Below, piece after piece: positions 9,440 through 17,960 of a stretch of 64,000 nt of DNA (its first letter is position 1; each line of letters opens with the position of its first letter). The notes below the pieces were generated by a model. That model worked only from the letters and a program-made list of their open reading frames with translations. It made no database searches and was not told the origin of the DNA. Source of the stretch: JAHBWV01 sp964588385 (GTDB lineage: Bacteria; Planctomycetota; Phycisphaerae; Phycisphaerales; UBA1924); contig CAZPPG010000015.1 of the NCBI GenBank assembly GCA_964588385.1, positions 1 to 64,000 of the forward strand. The letters are read 5' to 3'. The position numbers and the translations under genes were made by a program.

Positions 9440-9853
9440 GGACGCCTCACAGTTTCAGGAGATGAGCCACGCACGCGCGACATCGAAAGTCCCGATGCTC
9501 GAGCGCTCCCTTTGGCGGGGGGTCTATTCTGGCAGTGCGCAAGCAGGGTGTCCACCCCAAGTGCGAAGGCAAGTGCGAAGCCCGTTTCACAGCGGGTCCC
9601 GAAGCCCAGTTCCAAACCGCACGCCCGGAGCATGGACACCGATGCCGCCGGTCCGGCGCGCACCTTCTGCGCTGGGGCTCCCTCTCCCGGAGCACATTGG
9701 CGCGAACTCACATGCACGGTTTGAAGTACGAGAGCCGAACCCCTATGTTCGCACCGCCCACACAACTTTCTACCTGACCAACCGGCCGCATCTCAACCGG
9801 CCGGGAACCGACAGATACCCAGCTCGGACGAACACCGAACACTCCCGAAAACC
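9440..9853. other. Divergent intergenic region without a convincing gene
   Basis: About 410 bases between the divergent SPFH operon and the second permease gene. The open frames in it have composition unlike the neighbouring genes and no ribosome-binding site. It must contain promoters for both directions; one candidate on the plus strand is listed separately. A nine-base direct repeat, AACCGGCCG, occurs twice at about 9780-9788 and 9795-9803, just before the plus-strand gene, and could be an operator, but this is only a pattern. Confidence 0.6.
9721..9749 (+). promoter_or_regulatory. Candidate sigma-70-type promoter for the second ABC permease
   Basis: TTGAAG, a 17-base spacer and TATGTT, each matching four of six consensus positions, ending about 104 bases before the ATG at 9854. 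It is AT-richer than its surroundings. Housekeeping promoter rules in this lineage are not well known, so this is a weak prediction. Confidence 0.3.
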
Positions 9854-11209
9854 ATGATTGCTTCAGTTCCCATTATCGCCCGAAACGCCTTCGTCGAGAG
9901 CATCCGCCAGCCCATCTTCATCATCATCGTGCTCGGCGTCGGCGTGCTGGAGATGCTCAACGTCTGGAGCGCGGCCTATTCCATGGGCTACTCCGACACC
10001 GCGGAGGTCTCGGGCGACAACAAGGTCATGCTCGACATCGGGCTCTCGACGATCTTCGTCGCGGGCATGTTGCTGGCCGCGTTCACCGCGACCGCTGTCA
10101 TCTCCAAGGAGATCGAGGCCAAAACCGTCCTCACGGTGGTCAGCAAGCCCGTTCCCCGGGTCTCCGTGATCGTCGGCAAGTTCCTCGGCGTCGCCGCGGC
10201 CATCTCTCTTGCAACCGTCTGCATGGTCGTGTTCCTGCTCATGTGCGTGCGCCACGAGGTCATGTCCACGGTCTCGGACAAGCTCGACGGGCCCGTGCTC
10301 ACCTTCACCGTCACCGCCGTCCTGCTCTCGGTGCTGGTGGGATCGATCTGCAACTTCCTGTATGGGTGGTCATTCCCCCAGACCACGTTCCTTGTTCTGA
10401 CCCCTGCGCTCCTGATCGCCTACATCGGGGTCCTCTTGATCAGCAAGTCCTGGGACTTCCAGCCGCTCACCAAGGACTTCAAGCCCCAGGTCACGCTCGC
10501 CTGCGGCGCGATGCTCTTTGCGGTGCTTGTGCTCACGTCCGTCGCCGTCGCCGCATCGACGCGCCTCGGCCAGGTCATGACGATCGCAGCGTGTGCGGGC
10601 GTCTTTCTCTTCGGGCTGCTCGCCAACCACCTGATCGGGCGTCACGCGTTCCGCAACGACCCGATCGCCACCATCGCGACGGTCAGCGCCGCCTCACCCT
10701 CAGAAGAGGGCTTCACCAAGCCGGGCGATACCTACAACATCACGCTTGACGCGCCGCCCACCCGCCAGATCTCGCCTGGCGCGTCCATCTACTACGGCGA
10801 TAACCCCAACGGCTTCCGACTCGCGGTCGGCGATTCGGCCCCCTTTACGGGTGATCCCGCGTCTCGGGCCGACGCCACAAGCCCCGCCACCGAACCGGGC
10901 ATCATTCTCGTCTCCGTGAGCAACAGCGTTATGACCATCCGCCACGTCGGGCGCGCGCCGCTGCGTATCGAGCGGCCCCCTCGGGCGCAGGACTTCCTCT
11001 TCCTGAACCCGACCACCACAAACCCCGTGGCGATCGCCACCTGGGCGGTGATTCCCAACATGCACGCGTTCTGGCTCCTGGACGCCATCACGCAGAACCA
11101 CAAGGTCCCGGCGTCGCACGTCGGGCTCATCGGCCTGTACTCCCTCTCTCAGATCGGGGCCATGCTCGCGCTCGCGACACTCCTCTTCCAGCGTCGCGAT
11201 GTCGGATAA
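9854..11209 (+). CDS. ABC-2 type transporter permease-like membrane protein with extracytoplasmic domain
   Basis: 451 residues. Hydrophobic segments near residues 20-38, 58-82, 108-135, 150-175, 180-200, 215-235 and 240-260 form the membrane part; VISKEIEAKTVLTVVSKPVPR (about 80-100) is the cytoplasmic coupling helix typical of ABC-2 permeases ('kEie.gTi..vlskPv.R'). A soluble segment (about 265-400) precedes a last C-terminal membrane helix. No ATPase lies next to it on this strand. The divergently transcribed operon carries a compatible ATPase (3386-4705) and a permease with the same coupling motif, so the two permeases may share one ATPase. Substrate unknown. Confidence 0.85.
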   Translation: MIASVPIIARNAFVESIRQPIFIIIVLGVGVLEMLNVWSAAYSMGYSDTAEVSGDNKVMLDIGLSTIFVAGMLLAAFTATAVISKEIEAKTVLTVVSKPVPRVSVIVGKFLGVAAAISLATVCMVVFLLMCVRHEVMSTVSDKLDGPVLTFTVTAVLLSVLVGSICNFLYGWSFPQTTFLVLTPALLIAYIGVLLISKSWDFQPLTKDFKPQVTLACGAMLFAVLVLTSVAVAASTRLGQVMTIAACAGVFLFGLLANHLIGRHAFRNDPIATIATVSAASPSEEGFTKPGDTYNITLDAPPTRQISPGASIYYGDNPNGFRLAVGDSAPFTGDPASRADATSPATEPGIILVSVSNSVMTIRHVGRAPLRIERPPRAQDFLFLNPTTTNPVAIATWAVIPNMHAFWLLDAITQNHKVPASHVGLIGLYSLSQIGAMLALATLLFQRRDVG

Positions 11210-11335
11210 ACCACCCTCGCCCGTCCCTCCAAACGGCGCCAACCCCCGCTTTCGGTCTCCTTGCCGCCGTTTCATTCGCGTTTCCAGGGCGCGTTTCCAG
11301 GGCAAGAGCACGCGATGGCTCGCCCCAAATGCCCC

Positions 11336-11364
11336 TTGGGTGCACGGCCCGAAACTGCTACAAT
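11336..11364 (+). promoter_or_regulatory. Candidate sigma-70-type promoter for the small membrane protein
   Basis: TTGGGT (11336-11341), exactly 17 bases, then TACAAT (11359-11364), which matches the -10 consensus at five of six positions. It lies 48 bases before the ATG at 11413 and just before the SD-like GAGGG. Confidence 0.45.
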
Positions 11365-11412
11365 GCATCGATCGAGCGTCGAACCAGACGCTCTCCATCG
11401 AGGGAAACTCAC

Positions 11413-11727
11413 ATGTCGCAGGGCAGGTCCTCACTCATCTCCGACTCGGGCTTTGACAGCATCGGCTCCAAGGGCGGCAAGGGCGGGAAGTCCGGCAAGG
11501 GCTCTTCAGCGGGCATGGACACCGCCGCGATCGTCAAGCTGGGCATCGGCGGCGTCGCGTTGCTCGCGGGTATCTATCTCATCCTGAACAGTCTCGGCGT
11601 CTTCCAGGCAAACCCCTACGGTGCCGCGGTTCCTGAGGCCGAGGCCCAGCAGATCGAGCAGCAGCGCGAGGCGGAGCAGAAGCAGTTCCTCGAGCTCAAC
11701 AAGAATGTCACTATCGGCGGCGCCTAA
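11413..11727 (+). CDS. Small single-pass membrane protein, unknown function
   Basis: 104 residues from the ATG at 11413, chosen because GAGGG lies nine bases upstream; the longer frame from 11329 would cover the putative promoter. The N-terminal 40 residues are Gly/Lys/Ser-rich and flexible. One membrane helix (about 45-62, IVKLGIGGVALLAGIYLIL) is followed by a short Glu/Gln-rich region that could form a coiled coil. It sits alone between its own promoter and terminator, so it is a monocistronic unit. I do not recognise the family. Confidence 0.75.
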   Translation: MSQGRSSLISDSGFDSIGSKGGKGGKSGKGSSAGMDTAAIVKLGIGGVALLAGIYLILNSLGVFQANPYGAAVPEAEAQQIEQQREAEQKQFLELNKNVTIGGA

Positions 11728-11769
11728 GGCCTTCCGCGTCCGCGCATGAATAACCCGTCAACTGACACC

Positions 11770-11808
11770 GACCCGTCGGGAATCCCCCGGCGGGTCGTTC
11801 TCTTTCTT
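11770..11808 (+). terminator. Rho-independent terminator
   Basis: An eleven-pair stem: GACCCGTCGGG at 11770-11780 pairs with CCCGGCGGGTC at 11786-11796 (one T-G wobble), with a five-base loop. It is followed by the pyrimidine run GTTCTCTTTCTT. It lies 43 bases after the small membrane protein gene and before the convergent glycosyltransferase gene. Confidence 0.8.
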
Positions 11809-11834
11809 CGGGCCCCGGATCGTTCCTCGAGGTC

Positions 11835-13328
11835 TCAGGCGCGAGCCACGCTCTTGTAGATCTGCACGCATCGCTCCGCCGCGCCGTCCCACGTGAGACG
11901 TCTCACCTCGAAACGGCCGTGCTCGCGGAGCGTCTGGCTCAGAGGCGGATACTTCAGCACCGCGACAATCTTGTTGGCCATCTCATCAATGTCCCAGAAG
12001 TCCACCTTCAGCGCGTGGGTCAGAACCTCGGACACACCCGACTGCTTGGAGATGATCACCGGCGTGTCGTGGCTCATCGCTTCCAGCGGCGCGATGCCGA
12101 ACGGCTCGGAAACGCTCGGCATGACATAGCAGTCCGCCATCTTGAACACGCGCTCCACGTCCGCACCGCGCAGAAAGCCCGTGAACAGCACCTTGTGCCC
12201 GATCCCCATTCCCGCGGCCAGCTCGATCATCCGCAGCGCCATGTCTCCCGACCCCGCCACGACGAACTTCACATTCTCCATCTTGTCCAGCACGCGCTTG
12301 GCGGCCGCGATGAAGTACTCCGGCCCCTTCTGCATGGTGATCCGCCCCAGGAAGAGGACGATCTTGTCCCGCGCCTCGATCGTCTGCTGCGGGATCGGCT
12401 GCACGCTCTCGTGGTCGACGCCGTTGTACACGACCTCAACCTTGTCGGCGGGCACGCCGTACCGCCTCGTGCAGATCCCCTTGGTCAGCATCGACACCGC
12501 CACGACCTTCGCCGCCGCGTGCATCCCCTCACGCTCGATCTCATACACACGCTGGTTCACGTGCTCGCCGGAGCGATCAAACTCCGTCGCGTGCACATGC
12601 ACCACCAGCGGCTTGCCCGTCACGTACGACAACGCGATTCCAGCCGGATACGTCAGCCAGTCGTGCGCGTGGATCACATCAAACTTCTCTCGATACCCGA
12701 GCGCCACCACCATCCGCGAATAGCGCTCCGCGTCCGCGATCAGGTCTCCGCCGTACTGCGAATCTCCCTGCTCCATCGGCTTCATCGCGGCCATCGCGGC
12801 CCCGATCGCCGCGGCCCCGACGCTCCCACCCATGCTCCCGCCGAACCACGCCATCGCGTCCGACGCGCTCGTCATGGATCCCATCGTCCGCATCGCGTCC
12901 ATCATCCGATCAACCACGTGAGGCGTCTTCGGATAAGGACTCACGAACGACGCGCCCACCGCGTGAACCGTCGACCGCTCCATCTCAATCGGGCTGCCGT
13001 CGGGCGCCGTCAGCGCTCGCTCTTGCGGGCCCGCCCCGGTCGCGCCCGTGTCTCTGACCAACGGCCGGTCGCTTCCGCCCAAGACCGATCGTCCGGCGGG
13101 TTCCACCGCCGCTGCGCCCCGCGACGCCGCTTCCTTCGCCAGCGCGACCACACTCGCCGGGCTCAGCAGGCGCACGTGCGTCTTCTGCGCATCACCGATG
13201 GGGCGAGGCAGCACAAAGATGACCTCGTGACCTTGCCGATCGAGCGCGCGCGTCAGCCCGTGGCACGCCACGCCGAGACCGCCCGCGATAAACGGCGGAA
13301 ACTCCCAGCCCAGCATCAGGATCCGCAT
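11835..13328 (-). CDS. Glycosyltransferase family 4/glycogen-synthase-like
   Basis: 497 residues from the ATG at 13328, where the protein begins MRILMLGWEFPPFIAGGLG, the N-terminal GT-B signature of GT4/GT5 enzymes; a longer frame adds low-quality sequence. The N-terminal domain includes FDVIHAHDWLTYPAGIAL. The C-terminal domain has VVYNGVDHESV, VLFLGRITMQKGPEYFI (nucleotide-sugar binding) and MPSVSEPFGIAPLEAMSHDTPVI with the E-x7-E motif. Between the two N-terminal halves is an unusual insertion (roughly residues 60-185) rich in Gly, Ala, Met and Ser. It probably transfers a hexose from a nucleotide sugar to a glycan or glycogen. Isolated from other polysaccharide genes. Confidence 0.88.
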   Translation of the reverse strand: MRILMLGWEFPPFIAGGLGVACHGLTRALDRQGHEVIFVLPRPIGDAQKTHVRLLSPASVVALAKEAASRGAAAVEPAGRSVLGGSDRPLVRDTGATGAGPQERALTAPDGSPIEMERSTVHAVGASFVSPYPKTPHVVDRMMDAMRTMGSMTSASDAMAWFGGSMGGSVGAAAIGAAMAAMKPMEQGDSQYGGDLIADAERYSRMVVALGYREKFDVIHAHDWLTYPAGIALSYVTGKPLVVHVHATEFDRSGEHVNQRVYEIEREGMHAAAKVVAVSMLTKGICTRRYGVPADKVEVVYNGVDHESVQPIPQQTIEARDKIVLFLGRITMQKGPEYFIAAAKRVLDKMENVKFVVAGSGDMALRMIELAAGMGIGHKVLFTGFLRGADVERVFKMADCYVMPSVSEPFGIAPLEAMSHDTPVIISKQSGVSEVLTHALKVDFWDIDEMANKIVAVLKYPPLSQTLREHGRFEVRRLTWDGAAERCVQIYKSVARA

Positions 13329-13395
13329 CGCACGCTCCGTCCCTCCGTCCGAACCGCCGCCCTTGTCCCCGTGCGAGCCCGCCGCGCAGACTCGC

Positions 13396-13920
13396 TCATT
13401 CCCCTGCGCCCGCACGCATGTCGCCGAGATTCCCGAAGCACGCCTCATACGCAAGCAGGCAGCCCACGACGGTCTCAGCCGTCAGGTCTCCGACCGTCCC
13501 CGGCACCCTCGATCGGAACGTAAACAACTTCTCCTCCGACCGGTAGTGCTCGACCCGAAGCCCCGAAACCTCAGTGCCTTTGTGCTTCACACCAAGCTCA
13601 GCCAGCTCCTCATCAAGCAGATCTTCCATCTTGTCGCCGGTGTTCAAGAGGTCGGCCTCAATCGAGTGGCTCAGCCACCGATCCGCCATGACCAGCGAAA
13701 CGAACACGCGATCCCCCTCGATCTCCACCCGATACGACGCCGGCGCGCCCGAATCCCTCGCCTCACACTCCAGAATCCCGCCCGAAGCGCCCTCGCGAAC
13801 CGCTCCCACGGGCCCGAACGCGCCGCTCTCGCCCGCGCGTGTTGCGACCGCTCCCAGCAACCCGACGATTGAACCCGTTCCCGTCACGACACGCTCCAGA
13901 GATTCCCCGAACCCAGGCAC
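13396..13920 (-). CDS. Conserved hypothetical protein, start uncertain
   Basis: The C-terminal ~130 residues look like a real alpha/beta domain (YRVEIEGDRVFVSLVM, then acidic helices with EADLLNTGDKMEDLLDEELAEL, then VSGLRVEHYRSEEKLFTFRS). The frame stays open upstream to 14124, but the first ~65 residues there look non-coding, so I placed the start at the GTG at 13920 (174 aa); a later GTG is also possible. Its fold vaguely recalls YbjN/type III chaperone-like proteins. It lies directly upstream of the glycosyltransferase on the same strand (67 bases apart). Confidence 0.6.
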   Translation of the reverse strand: MPGFGESLERVVTGTGSIVGLLGAVATRAGESGAFGPVGAVREGASGGILECEARDSGAPASYRVEIEGDRVFVSLVMADRWLSHSIEADLLNTGDKMEDLLDEELAELGVKHKGTEVSGLRVEHYRSEEKLFTFRSRVPGTVGDLTAETVVGCLLAYEACFGNLGDMRAGAGE

Positions 13921-14124
13921 CCAACCAACACCGATACCCGGCCGCCGACGCGATTCACTCGCCCGGCTTCTCGCTCCGACTGCCCAGTCCGATTCGGGCC
14001 ACACGATAGGCCCCGCAACACCCTGATTTCTCTCGCCGCACGCCTCGGGCCGCCTCTTCCACTCGACACCATGGGAGCGCACGCCTATTCTCCGACCGCC
14101 GATCTTCCGATCGGCCATTCCCAT

Positions 14125-14212
<88 letters not shown>

Positions 14213-14325
14213 CTGCTCGGACGCTCCGGCGTCCCATGCGCATGGCAGATCCCGCGTAGGGTCTTTCCCTCGCAAGTTCTTTCCCGCTGGACACATCCGC
14301 AACGATTCACCACAATGCACGCGTG

Positions 14326-15738
14326 ATGACACGAAGCCGCCGCTCGACGCTCCTCGTGGGGATGGGCCACGCCCTCCTTTTGGGCGCCGCGGTGATCCAC
14401 TGCGCCTTCGCGATCCAGCCCACACTCGGTGCGACCACACAGCCGCCCCCCCAATCTCCAACCCAGCCAACAAGCCCGGAAGCCGATCAACCCGTCACCG
14501 CCCCGTCGATGGATGCCGAGCCCGAGTGCATCCTTCACCTCGTGGGCGGCCGTCAACTCATGGCCCGCCTCATCTCCCGCTCCGACGCAGAGATCGTCGT
14601 CCGCGTCGGACCGCTCCCCACCGTTTACAAGCGGGCTGAGATCGATCGGCTGGAGATCCTGCCCCCCGTTCTGGACCGCTATCGGGCCATGCGGGCCGCG
14701 ATCGATGATTCCGATGTTCCCTCGCTGATGGTTCTGGTCGACTGGCTGCGGGCTCGCGACCAGTACACCCAGGCGATCCACGAACTGGACCACATCCTCA
14801 CCATCGAGCCCGGCAACATCCAGGCGCGCCAGATGCGCACCCTCATGGATCAGCACCGCGCCCTGGCCGCCAATCCGCCCGCCGCTGCCGCTCCCGCCTC
14901 ACCCCGCGCGCCCCGCCCTGTCCGTCCGGAGTTCCCCCTCCTCAGCACGGACGACATCAACCTCATCAAGGTCTACGAGATCGATCTGGCCAAGCCCCCG
15001 CGCATGCGTGTCGATCGTGAAACGATCGAAGACCTCATCAAGGCCTACGCACACTCGGACCTCATGCCCACCTCGCAAGAGGGCCGCGACGCCCTCCTCC
15101 GCCAGAGCCCGGATCGGATACTCGACCTGATGTTCCGGCTCCGCGCTCGCGAGTTTTACTCTCGCGTCAAGATCATCGACCAGCCGGAGTCGATGAAGCT
15201 CTTCCGCGATGAGATCCACTCCTCCTGGCTGACCAACGCCTGCGCCACCGACCGCTGCCACGGCGGGACCGATGCCGGCCGCCTCCTCCTCTACAACCGC
15301 ACCCGCAACGCCGAACCCGCGGTCTACACGAACTTCCTCATCCTCGACCGGGCCACCCTCACCGACGGAACCCCGCTGATCAACTACGACCAGCCCCACC
15401 GCTCTCCCCTGCTTCACATGGCGCTGCCGCGCGAGCGCTCGCTCTATCCCCATCCGGAGACACTCGCCACCAAAGGCTGGAAGCCCGTCTTCACGTCCCA
15501 ACGTGACCGCCGCTTCGAGGTGGCCCTGGAGTGGATCCGCTCCATGTACCGCCCGCGACCCGAATACCCCGTCACCTATACCCCCCCAACCAGCACCTCT
15601 CTCCTCGAGCCCGATCCGGGCACACCCCGCGACGAACCCGCCGAACCCCCGGAGGACGCCGGCCCGGCAGACCCCGCGCCGGCCCCGCCCGAAGCCTCCG
15701 GCCCGCCCGCGACTTCCCCCGGCGCTCCTCCGCGCTGA
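14326..15738 (+). CDS. Secreted planctomycete protein with CX4CH haem-binding-like motif
   Basis: 470 residues with a signal peptide (Arg-rich start, hydrophobic core about 9-30). A proline-rich linker is followed by a small domain (about 65-115) and a helical segment. The key feature is NACATDRCHGG at about 305-314: Cys306 and Cys311-His312 form CX4CH, with the downstream pattern GRLLLYNR and PLLHMALPRERSLYPHP. Planctomycete relatives, as I recall them, carry CATSxCHGG in the same place. CX2CH is the usual haem c attachment site; CX4CH also attaches haem in some tetrahaem cytochromes c3. The C terminus is Pro/Ala/Glu-rich and disordered. An extracytoplasmic c-type cytochrome is possible but not proven. 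Confidence 0.7.
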   Translation: MTRSRRSTLLVGMGHALLLGAAVIHCAFAIQPTLGATTQPPPQSPTQPTSPEADQPVTAPSMDAEPECILHLVGGRQLMARLISRSDAEIVVRVGPLPTVYKRAEIDRLEILPPVLDRYRAMRAAIDDSDVPSLMVLVDWLRARDQYTQAIHELDHILTIEPGNIQARQMRTLMDQHRALAANPPAAAAPASPRAPRPVRPEFPLLSTDDINLIKVYEIDLAKPPRMRVDRETIEDLIKAYAHSDLMPTSQEGRDALLRQSPDRILDLMFRLRAREFYSRVKIIDQPESMKLFRDEIHSSWLTNACATDRCHGGTDAGRLLLYNRTRNAEPAVYTNFLILDRATLTDGTPLINYDQPHRSPLLHMALPRERSLYPHPETLATKGWKPVFTSQRDRRFEVALEWIRSMYRPRPEYPVTYTPPTSTSLLEPDPGTPRDEPAEPPEDAGPADPAPAPPEASGPPATSPGAPPR

Positions 15739-15882
15739 TGCCCGCTCACGCCGTGTCCCTCCCTCTCCCGGTCCGGCGCGAACCGCCAACATGATCGCTG
15801 CGGATCATGCTAAAGTCTTGACCCCGGAACGCACCCGACGACCCGGACCCGAACAAGAACTCCACCCGAGAGCCCGCACCCG

Positions 15883-17901
15883 ATGCGTCACACCAGCACA
15901 CACAGCCGCTCCCGCCTCTCCACTCCCGGCATCGCGCTCATCATCGCTCTTGCGGGCCTCGCCAGCGCGTGCGACCGCGAGGGGGACGCGAGAAAGGCCA
16001 TCGACGCCGCCAACATCCAGTTGACCACGCTCGACTCCGGACTCGGAAACGCCCCGGCCTCCGCCGCCCGCGACAAGGTCTATGCCGACGTCGTGTCGTC
16101 GCTCTCCGAGGCCGCGTCCTCCGACCGCGCCGCCTACGCAAGCTCCGCGAATGTCCTCCTGGCCAAGGCCCACGCCGGCCTCTCCGAGTCGCCCGCGGCA
16201 ATCGCTTCCGCCATTGAAGCCGATTCACTCAATCGCGCCCGCGTCCTCCGCGCCGACCTCGCCCAGTGGCTTGAGATGTCCGCCATCGCGATCGCGGCTG
16301 AGAAGTACGACCCCGCCCCCGAGATCGCCGCTCTCGACGCTCAGATTCAGGAGATCCAGGGAGCGATCGCAGGCCTGACCCGCGCCCGCGAGCAGGTTGC
16401 AGGCCGCCACGCCGGCCTCACCTCAGACGCCGAGGCTCTCGCGTCTGAGTCCGCGACGATCCGCAACGCGATCGGCGAGCTGCGCATCCGCTCCACCACC
16501 GTGAGCGCGACCGAGGCCGCCGCCATCTCCGAGCAGATCCGCGAGCAGAGTCGCGCCGCCGACGCGCTCGACCGCAAAGCATCAGAGATTCTCGCAGAAG
16601 CCTCCCCCCTGGTTCCGCAGATCTCCGAGATCGACCTCAACATCGCCGGGCTGAACAACCAGATCGAGTCCCTTCGCGCGGCCCAGGCCGCCGCCACCCA
16701 GCGCGGACAGGACGCCGCAACCGAGGCCAGAGACGCCCGCGCACTCGCAGACACCGCCGCGGACCGGCTCGACAAAGCCGTCAACGAGCTGAACCAGCTT
16801 CGCGAGGGCGAACTGGCCCGCGCCTATGAGCAGGCGCTCCGGTCGCTCGCGTCGGCCTCCACCGCCGCTCGCAAGGCCGCAACCGACGATCGCACGGGCT
16901 CCAAGCTCGCCGAGGGCGCCGCCTTCCAACAGGCCGGTGATCTGCTCTGGCAGCAAGCCCACGGGCTCACCGAGTACCACGCGCTCACGTCCTCGCTCGC
17001 CGCCGCACAGCCCCCGCTGCCCCGCAGCGGCGCGTACGAGGCCTTTGCCGCCGACGCGAACACCGCACGGGGCGAGACCCTCACCAAGGCCGCCGAGGCG
17101 TATGAGCAGGCCATGTCGGCCCTCACCTCCTCCGGCGCACGCGGCGAGGCCTCCGAACGCCTCGATCGCGTCGGCCGCATGCTCGAGCTCATCATCCAGG
17201 CGACACAGGGCCAGACCGTCGACTGGTCCGCCGCCAACCGCGCCGCGCCCTCCGAAGACGAAACAGCCGCCGCGCCCCCCGGCGAGGCGACGGGCGATGC
17301 CCCCGATCTGGCCGTAACGCTGCAGGGATGGCTCGACCAGCTCAAGGCCGGCGACGCGACCTTCGTGCCCGACGCCATCTACTCCGATGTTCCCGCCATC
17401 TCCGCGATCGTCGGCTCTGTCGGCGACCTGATCGTCAAGAGCCAGCAGCTCGACACGCTCTGCAAAGAGAAGTTTGGTCAGTCACTCACCGAGTTCGCCG
17501 CCACCCAGGGCGAAGCCGCCGCATCCATGGGCGGCATCCCGAGCGTCGACGACTTCACCGTCGACATGCTCGACATCCAGGTCGCCGGCGACACCGCGAT
17601 GGTCCGCCCGATTGACGACGCGGAAGGTCAGGCCGTCAACTTCCGGCTGATCGACGGCGCGTGGAAGGTCGACCTCTCACAGGCCGCGCTCCCCCCCGAG
17701 TTCGCCGCCGTGCTGCCCATGCTCGACCAGTTTGTCCCCATGGTCCCGCGCATCACAGCGATCATGGACGAACTCATCGCGGAGACCGATGCCGGCTCCT
17801 ACGTCTCCACCCAGGCAGTCTTCATCGCCCAGCAGCAGAAGATGATGCCCGTCATCATGGAGATCATGGGATCCATGCAGCCCCCTGCCGGCGGCGGCTG
17901 A
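15883..17901 (+). CDS. Putative lipoprotein with long coiled coil
   Basis: 672 residues. The N terminus has a short basic stretch, a hydrophobic core and LAGLASAC, so Cys30 is a plausible (slightly atypical, Ala at -3) lipidation site. Residues about 135-310 are a long Ala/Glu/Ile-rich coiled coil. The C-terminal domain (about 465-650) has alternating strands, including DMLDIQVAGDTAMVRPID and GQAVNFRLIDGAWKVDLS. This resembles a small alpha/beta domain of the kind that carries a DUF4878/SnoaL-like fold, but the assignment is weak. Likely anchored in a periplasmic membrane face; function unknown. Followed after 59 bases by the reductase gene. Confidence 0.75.
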   Translation: MRHTSTHSRSRLSTPGIALIIALAGLASACDREGDARKAIDAANIQLTTLDSGLGNAPASAARDKVYADVVSSLSEAASSDRAAYASSANVLLAKAHAGLSESPAAIASAIEADSLNRARVLRADLAQWLEMSAIAIAAEKYDPAPEIAALDAQIQEIQGAIAGLTRAREQVAGRHAGLTSDAEALASESATIRNAIGELRIRSTTVSATEAAAISEQIREQSRAADALDRKASEILAEASPLVPQISEIDLNIAGLNNQIESLRAAQAAATQRGQDAATEARDARALADTAADRLDKAVNELNQLREGELARAYEQALRSLASASTAARKAATDDRTGSKLAEGAAFQQAGDLLWQQAHGLTEYHALTSSLAAAQPPLPRSGAYEAFAADANTARGETLTKAAEAYEQAMSALTSSGARGEASERLDRVGRMLELIIQATQGQTVDWSAANRAAPSEDETAAAPPGEATGDAPDLAVTLQGWLDQLKAGDATFVPDAIYSDVPAISAIVGSVGDLIVKSQQLDTLCKEKFGQSLTEFAATQGEAAASMGGIPSVDDFTVDMLDIQVAGDTAMVRPIDDAEGQAVNFRLIDGAWKVDLSQAALPPEFAAVLPMLDQFVPMVPRITAIMDELIAETDAGSYVSTQAVFIAQQQKMMPVIMEIMGSMQPPAGGG

Positions 17902-17960
17902 GTCCCACGTCTGTTCCTTCGCCCGCTCCCGAGCTCCATCCATTCGCCCGCAATCGCTCG

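Noticed and set aside
9438..9857. 139-codon frame in the divergent intergenic region
   Set aside because: No Shine-Dalgarno, odd composition, and it would cover the promoters of both flanking units.
11919..13523. 534-codon plus-strand frame
   Set aside because: Antisense shadow of the glycosyltransferase; no family signal.
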